A stretch of DNA of 20,683 bases. Origin: an uncultured Lachnospiraceae bacterium (lineage in GTDB: Bacteria; Bacillota; Clostridia; Lachnospirales; Lachnospiraceae). The notes beneath the pieces are model-generated. The model had not been told where the DNA came from. It worked only from the letters and a program-made list of their open reading frames with translations, and did not search any database. Positions 6,513 to 14,319 of the stretch are shown here, piece by piece (position 1 is the stretch's first letter; the number at the start of each line of letters is the position of its first letter). Made by a program: the position numbers and the translations under genes. The stretch covers positions 1-20,683 of the forward strand of contig URMK01000085.1 in the NCBI GenBank assembly GCA_900548905.1, given 5' to 3'.

Positions 6513-7784
6513 TCAGCGTTCTCCTCCGGGATACAGCGTGGACATAAAAAGCCTTTTTCCCTGGGGCAGGGGACGCCCGGAAGGCGCTTCCCCCAGGTCT
6601 GTCTGCGTCCCGCTGAATATCCGGGCCGTTTCTTTGGAGTAAACGATCACATCCTCCTTATTCCTTCCGAACAGATCCCCGTGAAGGACATAGCCGTCCG
6701 CCGGGAAGGATACCGCCGTATTTCCCATTCCGTCATACAGGGCAGGCATCACCCCGCCTCCCCGCCGGTAAGCCAGAATATAGTCCCTTCCTTCGCCGTT
6801 CCAATTGGAAAGGGAATCCACAATGGTCAGCCAGCCCTTGGTTTTCCGATCCTCTTTCCAAAGCTCCCGTCCGTTACCATCCAGTAAAAACATACCGTCT
6901 TTCCCGTCCCACTGCCCCTTATAGCCGTCTCCCCTGCGGATCCGGTCCAGTCCGGCCACCTGCAGGCCCGGCAGTCCGGGCAGGAATTTTCCCAGAGCGA
7001 TATGTTGGGATTCCACGGAACCCTCATACCGCCACAGTTCTTCCCCCTGCGCACTGTAGAGACAGGTTACGCTGCCCCCCACGGCAATTTCCGGCTTTCC
7101 GTCCCCATTCACATCCCCCACCCAGAGACAGTCCGCATGATCGTCCAAATCCCGGCAGGACCAAAGCAGCTTTCCGTTATGGTCCAGCAGGTCATAGCCC
7201 GCCATCACTTCTTCATAACCATCCCCGTTCACATCACTGCACCAGGGAAAATGCCCCAGGTTCCCCTCATGTGTCCATAACAGCTCAAACCGCCTGTTCA
7301 TGGCCCACATATGCCGGTACCGATCCTTGAGTATGATGTCCTGCGGCCTCTCCTTCCCGCTGAGATTGGCAATCATAATACAGTCATGGGCATACCGCGA
7401 AGGGAGGGGATGGGATTCCTTTACCGCCCCGGTTGCTCCTTCCAGGATGAGGAACCTGTTATCCATCACACACAGGATTTCCAGGCAGCCGTCTCCGTCG
7501 ATATCATAAATCTGTGCCGGGAAATCCGATCCGAAATTCCCCGGCCTGCCCGAGCTGTCCCCTTTCTGCCACAGCAGCTCACCGGTCAGCCGGTATGCGG
7601 TCACACAGGTGACCTGATGGGGGACAAAACGGTCATCAATCCCGCTGTCCGCCTGTATAAATACTACCTCCATACGCCCGTCCCCGTCAATATCCCCCAG
7701 GAGTCCTTTTCCTCCTCCCGCCGCCTTAATATCAAAAGAATGGATCTGTTTTGCTTCCATAATTACCTGTTCCCCCTTTTTCAT
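6513..7784 (-). CDS. cytoplasmic FG-GAP/VCBS beta-propeller protein, candidate pectic-oligosaccharide enzyme
   Basis: This 423-residue protein has no signal peptide. Ca2+-binding FG-GAP motifs DxDGDG/DxNGDG occur at 31-36, 94-99, 184-189 and 224-229, with degenerate ones later, which indicates a beta-propeller like that of PL11. Several blades start with a histidine at a similar place: H133, H178, H216, H261 and H368. It ends RLFMSTLYPGGER. The ATG at 7784 overlaps the TGA of the PL11 gene as ATGA, with AGGA upstream, so translational coupling is likely. A second ATG at 7760 has its own GGGGG/AGG site and is a real alternative (415 residues). The context suggests a lyase or binding protein for rhamnogalacturonan fragments. 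I cannot assign a family or activity. Confidence 0.8.
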   Translation of the reverse strand: MKKGEQVIMEAKQIHSFDIKAAGGGKGLLGDIDGDGRMEVVFIQADSGIDDRFVPHQVTCVTAYRLTGELLWQKGDSSGRPGNFGSDFPAQIYDIDGDGCLEILCVMDNRFLILEGATGAVKESHPLPSRYAHDCIMIANLSGKERPQDIILKDRYRHMWAMNRRFELLWTHEGNLGHFPWCSDVNGDGYEEVMAGYDLLDHNGKLLWSCRDLDDHADCLWVGDVNGDGKPEIAVGGSVTCLYSAQGEELWRYEGSVESQHIALGKFLPGLPGLQVAGLDRIRRGDGYKGQWDGKDGMFLLDGNGRELWKEDRKTKGWLTIVDSLSNWNGEGRDYILAYRRGGGVMPALYDGMGNTAVSFPADGYVLHGDLFGRNKEDVIVYSKETARIFSGTQTDLGEAPSGRPLPQGKRLFMSTLYPGGER

Positions 7785-10252
7785 TTACTGTTTTCCTGCC
7801 CGCAACCCTCTTCCTCTTCCGCCAGCCAGGGCAGGACATCTCTGAAATCACAGTCATTGCCATAATAAAATTTTGTATAGCAGGGCTGGTTGTAACAGTT
7901 GTTCTGCCAGGCCACCCCGCAGCGGTACATGGTATCGTGCATCAGCGTAAACAGCTTGTGCCCCGTGATTTCCGTATTCATATAGATACGGATGGCGCTG
8001 TCATCGTTTCTGCGCAGCAGAATTTCCTCCCGGAAATCCCCGAAAATATCCGCCACCAGACAAGGATTCCCCTTTGTCCCGTTATTCGTCATGGTATCCT
8101 CCGGTTCCAGCAGGATTCCATGGGTATTGTCGTTAATCACCCCCGGCTGCACCGTGCCGATATACTGGGCACGGTCAATGATCTGCGTACTCAGATCCCC
8201 TGCCCAGCGGATGTTCATATTGGTTCCCAAAACCGGTACCTCCAGCCGTCTGCCCGTACAGTCAAACACCTCGTTCACCCATACCTGAAGCCCTCTTGTG
8301 CCGGGATCGATTTTACCGATCATACAGCGGCCCAAATCCTCCGTGGCATATTCCCCAAATATTGCCTCCCCGGTCTGTGCATCACGCAGGGCAAAGCCGT
8401 AGGGTACCGCCGCGCCTCCTTCAAACACATTAAATATCTGGTAGCCCGTTCGATCCGGATCGATCTTCGCCACATGCATGGCATCCCCGTGTCCCAGCTT
8501 GGCGCGCACACCGTCCGGCCTCCGGTCATAGCTGCTGTATAAAAGGGAACCGTCATGGTCGATCACCGCGGCGCCGTATATGATTTCCATACAGCCGTCA
8601 CCGTCCACATCCGCCGTGGAAAGACTGTGGTTTCCCTGCCCGGCCAGGCTTGCGTAGATGGGATCCGTCCCTTCAAGCTCATGTATCCCCTCCCCCCGGA
8701 AGGGATTATCCATGAGGACATGACCGCTGTCCGCACGGAAGTTTTCCCGGAACCGGTTTTCAAAAAAATCATAAGCGATTACAGCGGACCGTGTATAATA
8801 GCCCCTGGCAATAATCAGAAAGGGGCGTTCCCCATCCAGATAAGCCACCCCGGAAAGAAAACGATCCACACGGTTGCACGGTTCGATACGCGGCAGGGCA
8901 TAATCGCCCCAGACAAGCCCGTCGTCCTCTCTTTCCACCGGGAAACGGATGGTCTCAAGCTCCCTGCCGTCGCCGGCGAACATGGTCAGATATTCCGGCC
9001 CGCTGTAAATAAAACCTTCAAATTTATCCAGTTCATTCTTTTCGCTTCGGGACGGCGCGTATACATGGATAAAATAATCGGCAAGTTCCAGGGCATCCGT
9101 CCGGTTCAGAGGATAATCGTATCTTTTTTCCGGCGCCGTATTCTTCCCTGTCCAGCATTCCTCCAGAGTCCCCGGCCACTGCCCCTGTATTACCTGCGGG
9201 TGCTCCTGCCAGTGCATGAAAACCTCCGCCAGATGCTGCCGGTAATCCTGCGCCGAGCAAACATAATTATCCTCCTGCCCCGCACCTGCGTCAATATCCT
9301 CCGGAAGCATTGTGATATAGCTTTCCGCCTCCACCGTTCCATCTGCCTTATACCGGATCATTTTGGTGCCCGGTGCGGTTTTGACCGCCATTTCGGCTTT
9401 TCCGTCCCCATTGAAATCATATACCATAAACTGGGTATAGTGGGCGCCCGCACGGATATTCACCCCCATGTCCAGACGCCAGAGCAGCCTTCCGTCCAGC
9501 TTTATGCAATCCAGATAGCATTTTCCCGTATACCCCTTTATGGAAACATCATGGGAGTTGGACGGATCCCATTTTACGATGTATTCATATTCCCCGTCTC
9601 CGTCCACATCGCCGATGCTCATATCGTTGGCATGGTACTCATAACGCTCTCCCGCCGGGGTCACGCCTCCTTCCGGCTTGTGCAGGGGGATATCCAGATA
9701 TTCTTTTTCCCAGACAGCTGCCTCCCTGCAGGGTTCCCCCTCCCTTCCGTTTTGGATGGGGGCCACTGCGTACCTGTCTTTCTGCGTCCCCTGCGGGTCC
9801 AGGTAATTGGTGCTGCCCGTCACCTCTGCCAGCCGTTTTCCGTTACGGTATACGGCAAAGTCCGTTCCCGTCATGCCGGTGCTGCAATATCCGCTTACCT
9901 CCTCCAGAAAAAGCCGCCAGCTTACGAATACCCCGTTTTCGGTTTTTACGGCCGCAAGCCCTCTGTCCAGCCGCTCCAGCTGTTCCCGGAACACTTTTTT
10001 TACCGGCGTCCGCAGTGTGGAGCTACATTCCGTCTCTTCTCCGCCCTTTACGGCCGCCACCCGAAGGTAGTGGGGAATATGCGTGGCCCTCTCCAGGGTA
10101 TAGCTGCAATCCTTTGTTTCCGCCATGATACGGTATTTCACCGTATTCCCCGTGCTGTCCGCCCAGTATACCCGGTAGCCGTCGGCTTCCGCTGCCGCTT
10201 CCCAGGCAATGCTGACGCTGTTATCCGTTACCTGCCCTAATGTGATACGCAT
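7781..10252 (-). CDS. rhamnogalacturonan lyase, family PL11, with N-terminal Fn3 domains
   Basis: This 823-residue enzyme cleaves the rhamnose-galacturonate backbone of RG-I by beta-elimination, as B. subtilis YesW and YesX do. Residues 1-83 form a fibronectin-III-like domain and about 95-180 probably a second. The PL11 propeller follows, with DVDGDG (215-220), NIRAGAHYTQFMVYDFNGDG (265-284), RVDRFLSGVAYLDG (461-474), ARGYYTR (482-488), GQGNHSLSTADVDGDG (538-553) and the terminal MHDTMYRCGVAWQN (771-784). ATG at 10252 is chosen because GGAAGGAGAAGAG sits directly upstream. The frame runs open to 10294 without another site. No signal peptide is visible from either start, unusual for a family often secreted. 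It lies 168 bp after the binding-protein gene and overlaps the next gene by 4 bp. Confidence 0.92.
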   Translation of the reverse strand: MRITLGQVTDNSVSIAWEAAAEADGYRVYWADSTGNTVKYRIMAETKDCSYTLERATHIPHYLRVAAVKGGEETECSSTLRTPVKKVFREQLERLDRGLAAVKTENGVFVSWRLFLEEVSGYCSTGMTGTDFAVYRNGKRLAEVTGSTNYLDPQGTQKDRYAVAPIQNGREGEPCREAAVWEKEYLDIPLHKPEGGVTPAGERYEYHANDMSIGDVDGDGEYEYIVKWDPSNSHDVSIKGYTGKCYLDCIKLDGRLLWRLDMGVNIRAGAHYTQFMVYDFNGDGKAEMAVKTAPGTKMIRYKADGTVEAESYITMLPEDIDAGAGQEDNYVCSAQDYRQHLAEVFMHWQEHPQVIQGQWPGTLEECWTGKNTAPEKRYDYPLNRTDALELADYFIHVYAPSRSEKNELDKFEGFIYSGPEYLTMFAGDGRELETIRFPVEREDDGLVWGDYALPRIEPCNRVDRFLSGVAYLDGERPFLIIARGYYTRSAVIAYDFFENRFRENFRADSGHVLMDNPFRGEGIHELEGTDPIYASLAGQGNHSLSTADVDGDGCMEIIYGAAVIDHDGSLLYSSYDRRPDGVRAKLGHGDAMHVAKIDPDRTGYQIFNVFEGGAAVPYGFALRDAQTGEAIFGEYATEDLGRCMIGKIDPGTRGLQVWVNEVFDCTGRRLEVPVLGTNMNIRWAGDLSTQIIDRAQYIGTVQPGVINDNTHGILLEPEDTMTNNGTKGNPCLVADIFGDFREEILLRRNDDSAIRIYMNTEITGHKLFTLMHDTMYRCGVAWQNNCYNQPCYTKFYYGNDCDFRDVLPWLAEEEEGCGQENSK

Positions 10253-10279
10253 TCTCTTCTCCTTCCGCTTCAATAGAAA

Positions 10280-10310
10280 GGCCGCGGAGACCATCCGTGC
10301 CTCCGCAGCC
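10280..10310 (-). terminator. weak intercistronic terminator or processing hairpin before the PL11 gene
   Basis: On the minus strand GGC, one mismatch and GCGGAG pair with CTCCGC and GCC around an 11-nt loop, followed by TTTCTATT. The T-tract is interrupted, so termination would be partial. Its place, between the binding-protein gene and the first enzyme gene, fits lowering downstream expression relative to the binding protein. Confidence 0.45.
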
Positions 10311-10351
10311 TCTTACTCTGCATGCCTGTTTCCACTACGCTTTCTCACGGT

Positions 10352-10370
10352 CTGCGCAGTAAATGCGCAG
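10352..10370 (-). repeat. perfect 7-bp hairpin in the gap between the SBP and PL11 genes
   Basis: CTGCGCA (10352-10358) and TGCGCAG (10364-10370) are perfect inverted repeats around a 5-nt spacer. They lie inside a wider pair CACGGT (10346-10351) / ACCGTG (10389-10394). There is no T-tract, so an mRNA 3'-end stabiliser for the binding-protein transcript or a protein-binding palindrome is more likely than a terminator. Confidence 0.5.
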
Positions 10371-10420
10371 ATTTGGCTGAACTATTTACCGTGCATTCCC
10401 GGTTACGTTATTTTTCCCTT

Positions 10421-12046
10421 TTATTTGGACGTATCCGCCTGGTATAATTCATTCACTTCCGCAATCAGATCCGCGCCGCCTCTTTGTTCCCATACCTTAA
10501 ACTGATCCTGCAGCCCCTTTTCATCGATCTGGCCGCAGATATACTGTGTCCTTGCCCTGTCCAGGATATCCTTCAGATCCGTTCCCACCTCTGCGTTAAT
10601 CTTGGAACTTACCAGATAACCGATGGCCGGGTTGAACACAGCGATATCGATATTCGCCTCTTTGATGGCTTCCTCTTCGATCTGGCGGTCACTCTTTTTC
10701 AGGGTGGTGGCATTCGGAAGGATTTCCGGTACATAGGGTACCGACTGGTTCAGTCCGATCTGAGGCTTCTCCTGGATTTCCTTATCTGTGAGAAGATCCA
10801 CAAGGTATCCGTCCCCGTCAATTTCGTGATCTCTGCCTTCCAGGCCGTAATCCGCAAGTACCCTCATCTGGTCGTCACACATTTTATCCAGATAGGTCAG
10901 ACAGTTTTCCACATCCTGCTCCGTCTTTGCCCCAGCCTTGGTAATGAGCAGACAGCCTCCTGCCCCGGAGGTCGCCAGCGTACGGGGTTCTCCCCCTTCT
11001 TCCGCCGCAATGCCGCCGATGAGCTTCATGCTCGCGTTACCTTCTCCGGTTACGGAAGGGATCCCTTCTGTCTCAAAATAGTCCCAGATTCTCCTGGAAT
11101 TATCCAGCACGTCCAGGAACATACCGCATTCCCCGTTCTTCACGCCGTCCGTCCAGGTATTGGTCTCACGGGTCGCCCAATCCCTGTATACAAGGCCGTC
11201 GTCATACATTTTCTTCATCCATTTCAGGGCTTCCATATATTCTTCCGTCTGATGGATCGGGACCAGTTTGCCGTCCACTTCCCTCCACTGGTTTCCGGCT
11301 CCGAACCAGGCCTGGATAATATCAAGCGGCCCCGTATATTTGCACAGGCACAGCCCGTAGGTATCGTCCACGCCGTTTCCGTCCGGATCCCCGTAGGTGA
11401 ACTGATACATCATGTTGTAGATATCCTCAATGGTTTCAGGCTCTTCCAGCCCCAGCTTCTCCGCCCAGTCAGCACGGTATCCGAGGCCGTTACGCCCGAT
11501 GGGCCTGGAACGGTAGATACCTACCAGCTGTCCGTCCACCGTGAATCCTTTGGCGACATTTTCATTCATCTGGGACAGATTGGGATATTTTTCTTTATCC
11601 CATACAAAATCATTCAGATCCCAGAAAGCCCCGTCCTTGGCCGCCTGTACAAGGTTTGCCTGCAGGTCGCTGCCATAGGTGATCACCATGGGCATATTCG
11701 CCTTATCCATCAGGGTTACCCCCAGGATATCTCCATAGGAGTCATTGGCAACCCAGTTGAAATCCACATTTATGCCCGTATATTCCTCCGCAGCCTTCAG
11801 CACATCCTCCGACCCCTCATTCCCCAGTGCGGTGCCGTAGATATCGATACACATTATGCTTATGGTGGGGTTTTCCCCATTTCCGGCATCGGCTGCAGGC
11901 GCTTGCGTACCTGCCGTCTGACTCTCGGCTGCCGCCGCACTTGTGTCCCCGTTTGTTCCCGACGCGGGCTTGTTTCCGCAGCCGGCAAGCATACCGGCTG
12001 CCATAGCTGTCGTCAGCAATAAAGCCATTAATTTCTTACACTTCAT
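10421..12046 (-). CDS. ABC transporter lipoprotein substrate-binding protein, LplA/YtcQ type
   Basis: This 541-residue extracellular sugar-binding lipoprotein is anchored to the outer face of the membrane. The signal peptide MKCKKLMALLLTTAMAAGM ends in a lipobox LAGC with the lipidated cysteine at C23. A Ser/Thr/Ala-rich linker follows (about 28-55), then the family 1 solute-binding fold, for example WMKKMYDDGLVYRDW. ATG at 12046 is preceded by GGGAGG, while the ATG at 12070 lacks a site. It follows the two permease genes by 56 bp, the order of the B. subtilis ytcQ/ytcP/yteP-type importers of RG-I oligosaccharides. The protein is slightly longer than the B. subtilis relatives. The ligand is inferred only from the neighbours. 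Confidence 0.93.
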   Translation of the reverse strand: MKCKKLMALLLTTAMAAGMLAGCGNKPASGTNGDTSAAAAESQTAGTQAPAADAGNGENPTISIMCIDIYGTALGNEGSEDVLKAAEEYTGINVDFNWVANDSYGDILGVTLMDKANMPMVITYGSDLQANLVQAAKDGAFWDLNDFVWDKEKYPNLSQMNENVAKGFTVDGQLVGIYRSRPIGRNGLGYRADWAEKLGLEEPETIEDIYNMMYQFTYGDPDGNGVDDTYGLCLCKYTGPLDIIQAWFGAGNQWREVDGKLVPIHQTEEYMEALKWMKKMYDDGLVYRDWATRETNTWTDGVKNGECGMFLDVLDNSRRIWDYFETEGIPSVTGEGNASMKLIGGIAAEEGGEPRTLATSGAGGCLLITKAGAKTEQDVENCLTYLDKMCDDQMRVLADYGLEGRDHEIDGDGYLVDLLTDKEIQEKPQIGLNQSVPYVPEILPNATTLKKSDRQIEEEAIKEANIDIAVFNPAIGYLVSSKINAEVGTDLKDILDRARTQYICGQIDEKGLQDQFKVWEQRGGADLIAEVNELYQADTSK

Positions 12047-12102
12047 CTTTTTTCCTCCCTTAAATACCATACATTTGTTTGGCTGTTTCTGTTTATGTCA
12101 AA

Positions 12103-13008
12103 TCAGCCCTTTACGGCGCCGACCATAACACCTTTGGTAAAATACTTCTGGACAAACGGATAGATAATTAATATCGGAACCGTAGCCACCACCGTCGTGG
12201 CCATTTTCACCGCTTTTTCCGGCGGCTGGCCCATCGCGCCCCAATCAATGGGGGTTCCGTCGGTATTGATGCCGCCGGCAAGGAATATGATCCTCCTTAA
12301 GGCTATCTGCACCACTTCCTTGCTTCTGTCACTGATATACAGCATGGCGCTGAAATAGGAATTCCAGTGGCCTACCGCGTAAAACAGGGATACGGAAGCG
12401 ATCGTGGGCTTGGACAGCGGAAGGATGATCTTCAGGAATATTCCCAGATCCGAACAGCCGTCCACCCGGGCCGCCTCCTCCAGTTCCTTGGGAATCCCCT
12501 GGAAATAGTTCTTGATAATGATCATATTGAACGCACTTATGGCGCCCGGCAGCCACAAAGACCAGTAGGTATTGGTCAGCCCCAGCCCGCTCACCACCAG
12601 ATAGCTGGGAACCATACCGCCGGAAAACAGCATTGTAATGATTACCATATTGATAAAAAAGCTCCGCCCCCTCAGGTAAGCCCGGGAAAGGGGATAGGCC
12701 AGCGTGGTGGTAAACAGCATATTTATCGCCGTTCCGATCACCGTTACCACGACGGAATTTTTCAAACCTTTAAAAACATCGCCGGTCCGGATTATGTATT
12801 TATAGGCGTTCAATGAAAATTCTGTGGGAATAATGAAAAACGCCCTTTCTGTCAGCTCCCTTTCCGTAGCGAAGGAGCCTGCCAGCACATAAAGGAAAGG
12901 CAGGACCGTAACCACCGCACACACGCCTACAAACAGGTAAATGAGAACCTGCACGGCCTGGTCGCCCGGACTTCTCTTGATCGTAGAGCCTTCACGCACT
13001 CTTGACAT
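12103..13008 (-). CDS. ABC transporter permease, LplC/YtcP type (MalG-like)
   Basis: This 301-residue inner-membrane protein has about six helices, starting at about 20-45. The ATPase-docking EAA loop is EEAARVDGCSDLGIFLKIIL (about 177-196), and the segment before it (HTH-like PSYLVVSGLGLTNTYWSLWL) is typical of LplC/YtcP. It ends FTKGVMVGAVKG, the usual C-terminus of this subfamily. The start has an excellent GAGGAGGGATAAA site. It lies only 13 bp after the partner permease gene, so the two are co-transcribed. It should form a heterodimeric channel with that protein. No ATPase gene is in the cluster, so a shared MsmX-like ATPase elsewhere is expected. Confidence 0.93.
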   Translation of the reverse strand: MSRVREGSTIKRSPGDQAVQVLIYLFVGVCAVVTVLPFLYVLAGSFATERELTERAFFIIPTEFSLNAYKYIIRTGDVFKGLKNSVVVTVIGTAINMLFTTTLAYPLSRAYLRGRSFFINMVIITMLFSGGMVPSYLVVSGLGLTNTYWSLWLPGAISAFNMIIIKNYFQGIPKELEEAARVDGCSDLGIFLKIILPLSKPTIASVSLFYAVGHWNSYFSAMLYISDRSKEVVQIALRRIIFLAGGINTDGTPIDWGAMGQPPEKAVKMATTVVATVPILIIYPFVQKYFTKGVMVGAVKG

Positions 13009-13021
13009 TTTATCCCTCCTC

Positions 13022-13999
13022 TTAATAAAAACCTGATTCGCCGCACAGCTTGGCTATCTTATTAGCGGCCAGCACCATGATAAGGCTTACCACGGACTTA
13101 AACACGCCGGCTGCCGTTGCCATGGAATACTGGGCCAGCTTAATGCCCTTGTTGTAAATATACGTATCAAACACCTCTGACGCCGTATAGTTCAGGTCAT
13201 TCTGCATCAGGAAAATCTGTTCATAGCCGGTGTTCAATATGGAACCCACCTTCAGGATCAGCATGATAACAATGGTTCCCCGGATAGCCGGCAGTGTAAT
13301 ATGCCACATCAGCCTCCAGCGTCCTGCCCCGTCGATCCGGGCCGCCTCATACAGCTCCATATCCACACCCGCAAGAGCCGCCAGGAAAATAATGGTTCCG
13401 TATCCTGTTTCCTTCCATATATTCTGTCCCACGATAAGACTGTAAAAATACTTGGGAGTCGCCAGGATATCCGGCGCGTTTCCCCGTCCCAAAATATTCT
13501 CCATGATCTTGTATACAATGCCGTCCGTGGTACTGAACAGCTGCTGTGTCAGCGTAGCCACAATAACAAGGGAAATAAAATGGGGAATGTAAACCAGCGT
13601 CTGCGTCACCCGCTTGTATCCCTGGCTCCTGATTTCATTTAACAAAAGCGCCAGCAGGATAGGTGCCGGGAAAAAGAAAACCAGACTCAGTATGGAAATA
13701 GAAAGTGTATTTTTAAGAAGCATGAAAAAATCATACCCGGTAAAAAACTTTCTGAAATTTGCCAGTCCCACCCATTCGCTGGTCAGATAGGCGCCGATGG
13801 CCGTGTCCGCACTGAAGGGTCTGAAATCCTGGAATGCAATCACAATACCAAACATAGGCAGGTAGTTAAATACCAGCATATAAAGCACGCCCGGTAGTAA
13901 CAAAATGTACAGCCACTTATGCGCCACCACAAAATGCCAGAAGGATTCCTTCTTTCTCCCGGCGGCAGGAACGGCTGCTTTGCTTTTTAGTCCGCTCAC
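13022..13999 (-). CDS. ABC transporter permease, LplB/YteP type (MalF-like)
   Basis: This 325-residue inner-membrane permease starts with GTG at 13999, with AAGGAGGG upstream. A basic N-terminus precedes TM1 (about 29-52) and the subfamily phrase NYLPMFGIVIAFQDFRPF (45-62). The EAA docking loop is EAARIDGAGRWRLMWHITLP (218-237). It ends AAGVFKSVVSLIMVLAANKIAK, typical of LplB. It is the first gene after the operon promoter at 14087-14115 and partners the LplC-type permease in importing pectic oligosaccharides. There is no frameshift or truncation. Confidence 0.93.
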   Translation of the reverse strand: MSGLKSKAAVPAAGRKKESFWHFVVAHKWLYILLLPGVLYMLVFNYLPMFGIVIAFQDFRPFSADTAIGAYLTSEWVGLANFRKFFTGYDFFMLLKNTLSISILSLVFFFPAPILLALLLNEIRSQGYKRVTQTLVYIPHFISLVIVATLTQQLFSTTDGIVYKIMENILGRGNAPDILATPKYFYSLIVGQNIWKETGYGTIIFLAALAGVDMELYEAARIDGAGRWRLMWHITLPAIRGTIVIMLILKVGSILNTGYEQIFLMQNDLNYTASEVFDTYIYNKGIKLAQYSMATAAGVFKSVVSLIMVLAANKIAKLCGESGFY

Positions 14000-14027
14000 G
14001 AAAAGCCCTCCTTATTTTACTATTCCG

Positions 14028-14037
14028 GCAGCGCTGC
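14028..14037. repeat. 10-bp palindrome in the ABC operon leader
   Basis: GCAGCGCTGC is a perfect palindrome about 40 nt downstream of the predicted transcription start and about 30 bp before the GTG start. It may be an operator or a tiny hairpin. A palindrome this short can occur by chance. Confidence 0.3.
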
Positions 14038-14086
14038 AAGGGGATCTCTCCGTATGCATGTAAGCTCACCGCTGCCTGTTGTGGTC

Positions 14087-14115
14087 ATAATAAGATACAA
14101 AAACGCTATTTTCAA
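14087..14115 (-). promoter_or_regulatory. promoter of the ABC-lyase operon
   Basis: On the minus strand TTGAAA (14115-14110) is followed after 17 bp by TATTAT (14092-14087). Each matches consensus at five of six positions. It begins about 30 bp after the regulator gene's terminator, so the transporter operon has its own start. The -35 box lies within a 9-mer, GAAAATAGC on the minus strand, that recurs upstream of the GH95-like gene. Confidence 0.72.
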
Positions 14116-14144
14116 TGAGGAATATCTTTCCAATCCCAAGACTC

Positions 14145-14182
14145 AAAAAAAGAGCCGGAATCCCCGTATCCCGGGGCATTCC
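14145..14182 (-). terminator. intrinsic terminator of the AraC-type regulator gene
   Basis: On the minus strand GGAAT, a bulged G and CCCCG pair with CGGGGATTCC (10 bp) around the 5-nt loop GGATA. GGCTC and seven T residues follow (14151-14145). It ends the regulator transcript about 137 bp after the stop codon. Confidence 0.88.
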
Positions 14183-14319
14183 ATGCCCTTTCTCCTCGTC
14201 AATAATCAATATGTTTCCGCCGCTTTTTCCAGGATAATCCAAATCTTTCCGCAGATTTTAAGAAAATGATTATTCCCGGCGGCCCAAGTTTTTATGCCAG
14301 TACGCAACTTCTCCCGCCT
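14183..14319 (-). other. 3' untranslated stretch of the regulator gene
   Basis: This stretch between the regulator stop codon and its terminator has no open frame with a ribosome binding site. I see nothing in it beyond a short GGATTATCC palindrome. Confidence 0.4.

Noticed and set aside
8555..10240. A 561-residue open frame on the plus strand
   Set aside because: It is exactly antisense to the PL11 gene, lacks family motifs and a ribosome binding site, and reflects codon bias of the real gene.
10484..12022. A 512-residue open frame on the plus strand
   Set aside because: Antisense shadow of the binding-protein gene, with no recognisable domains.
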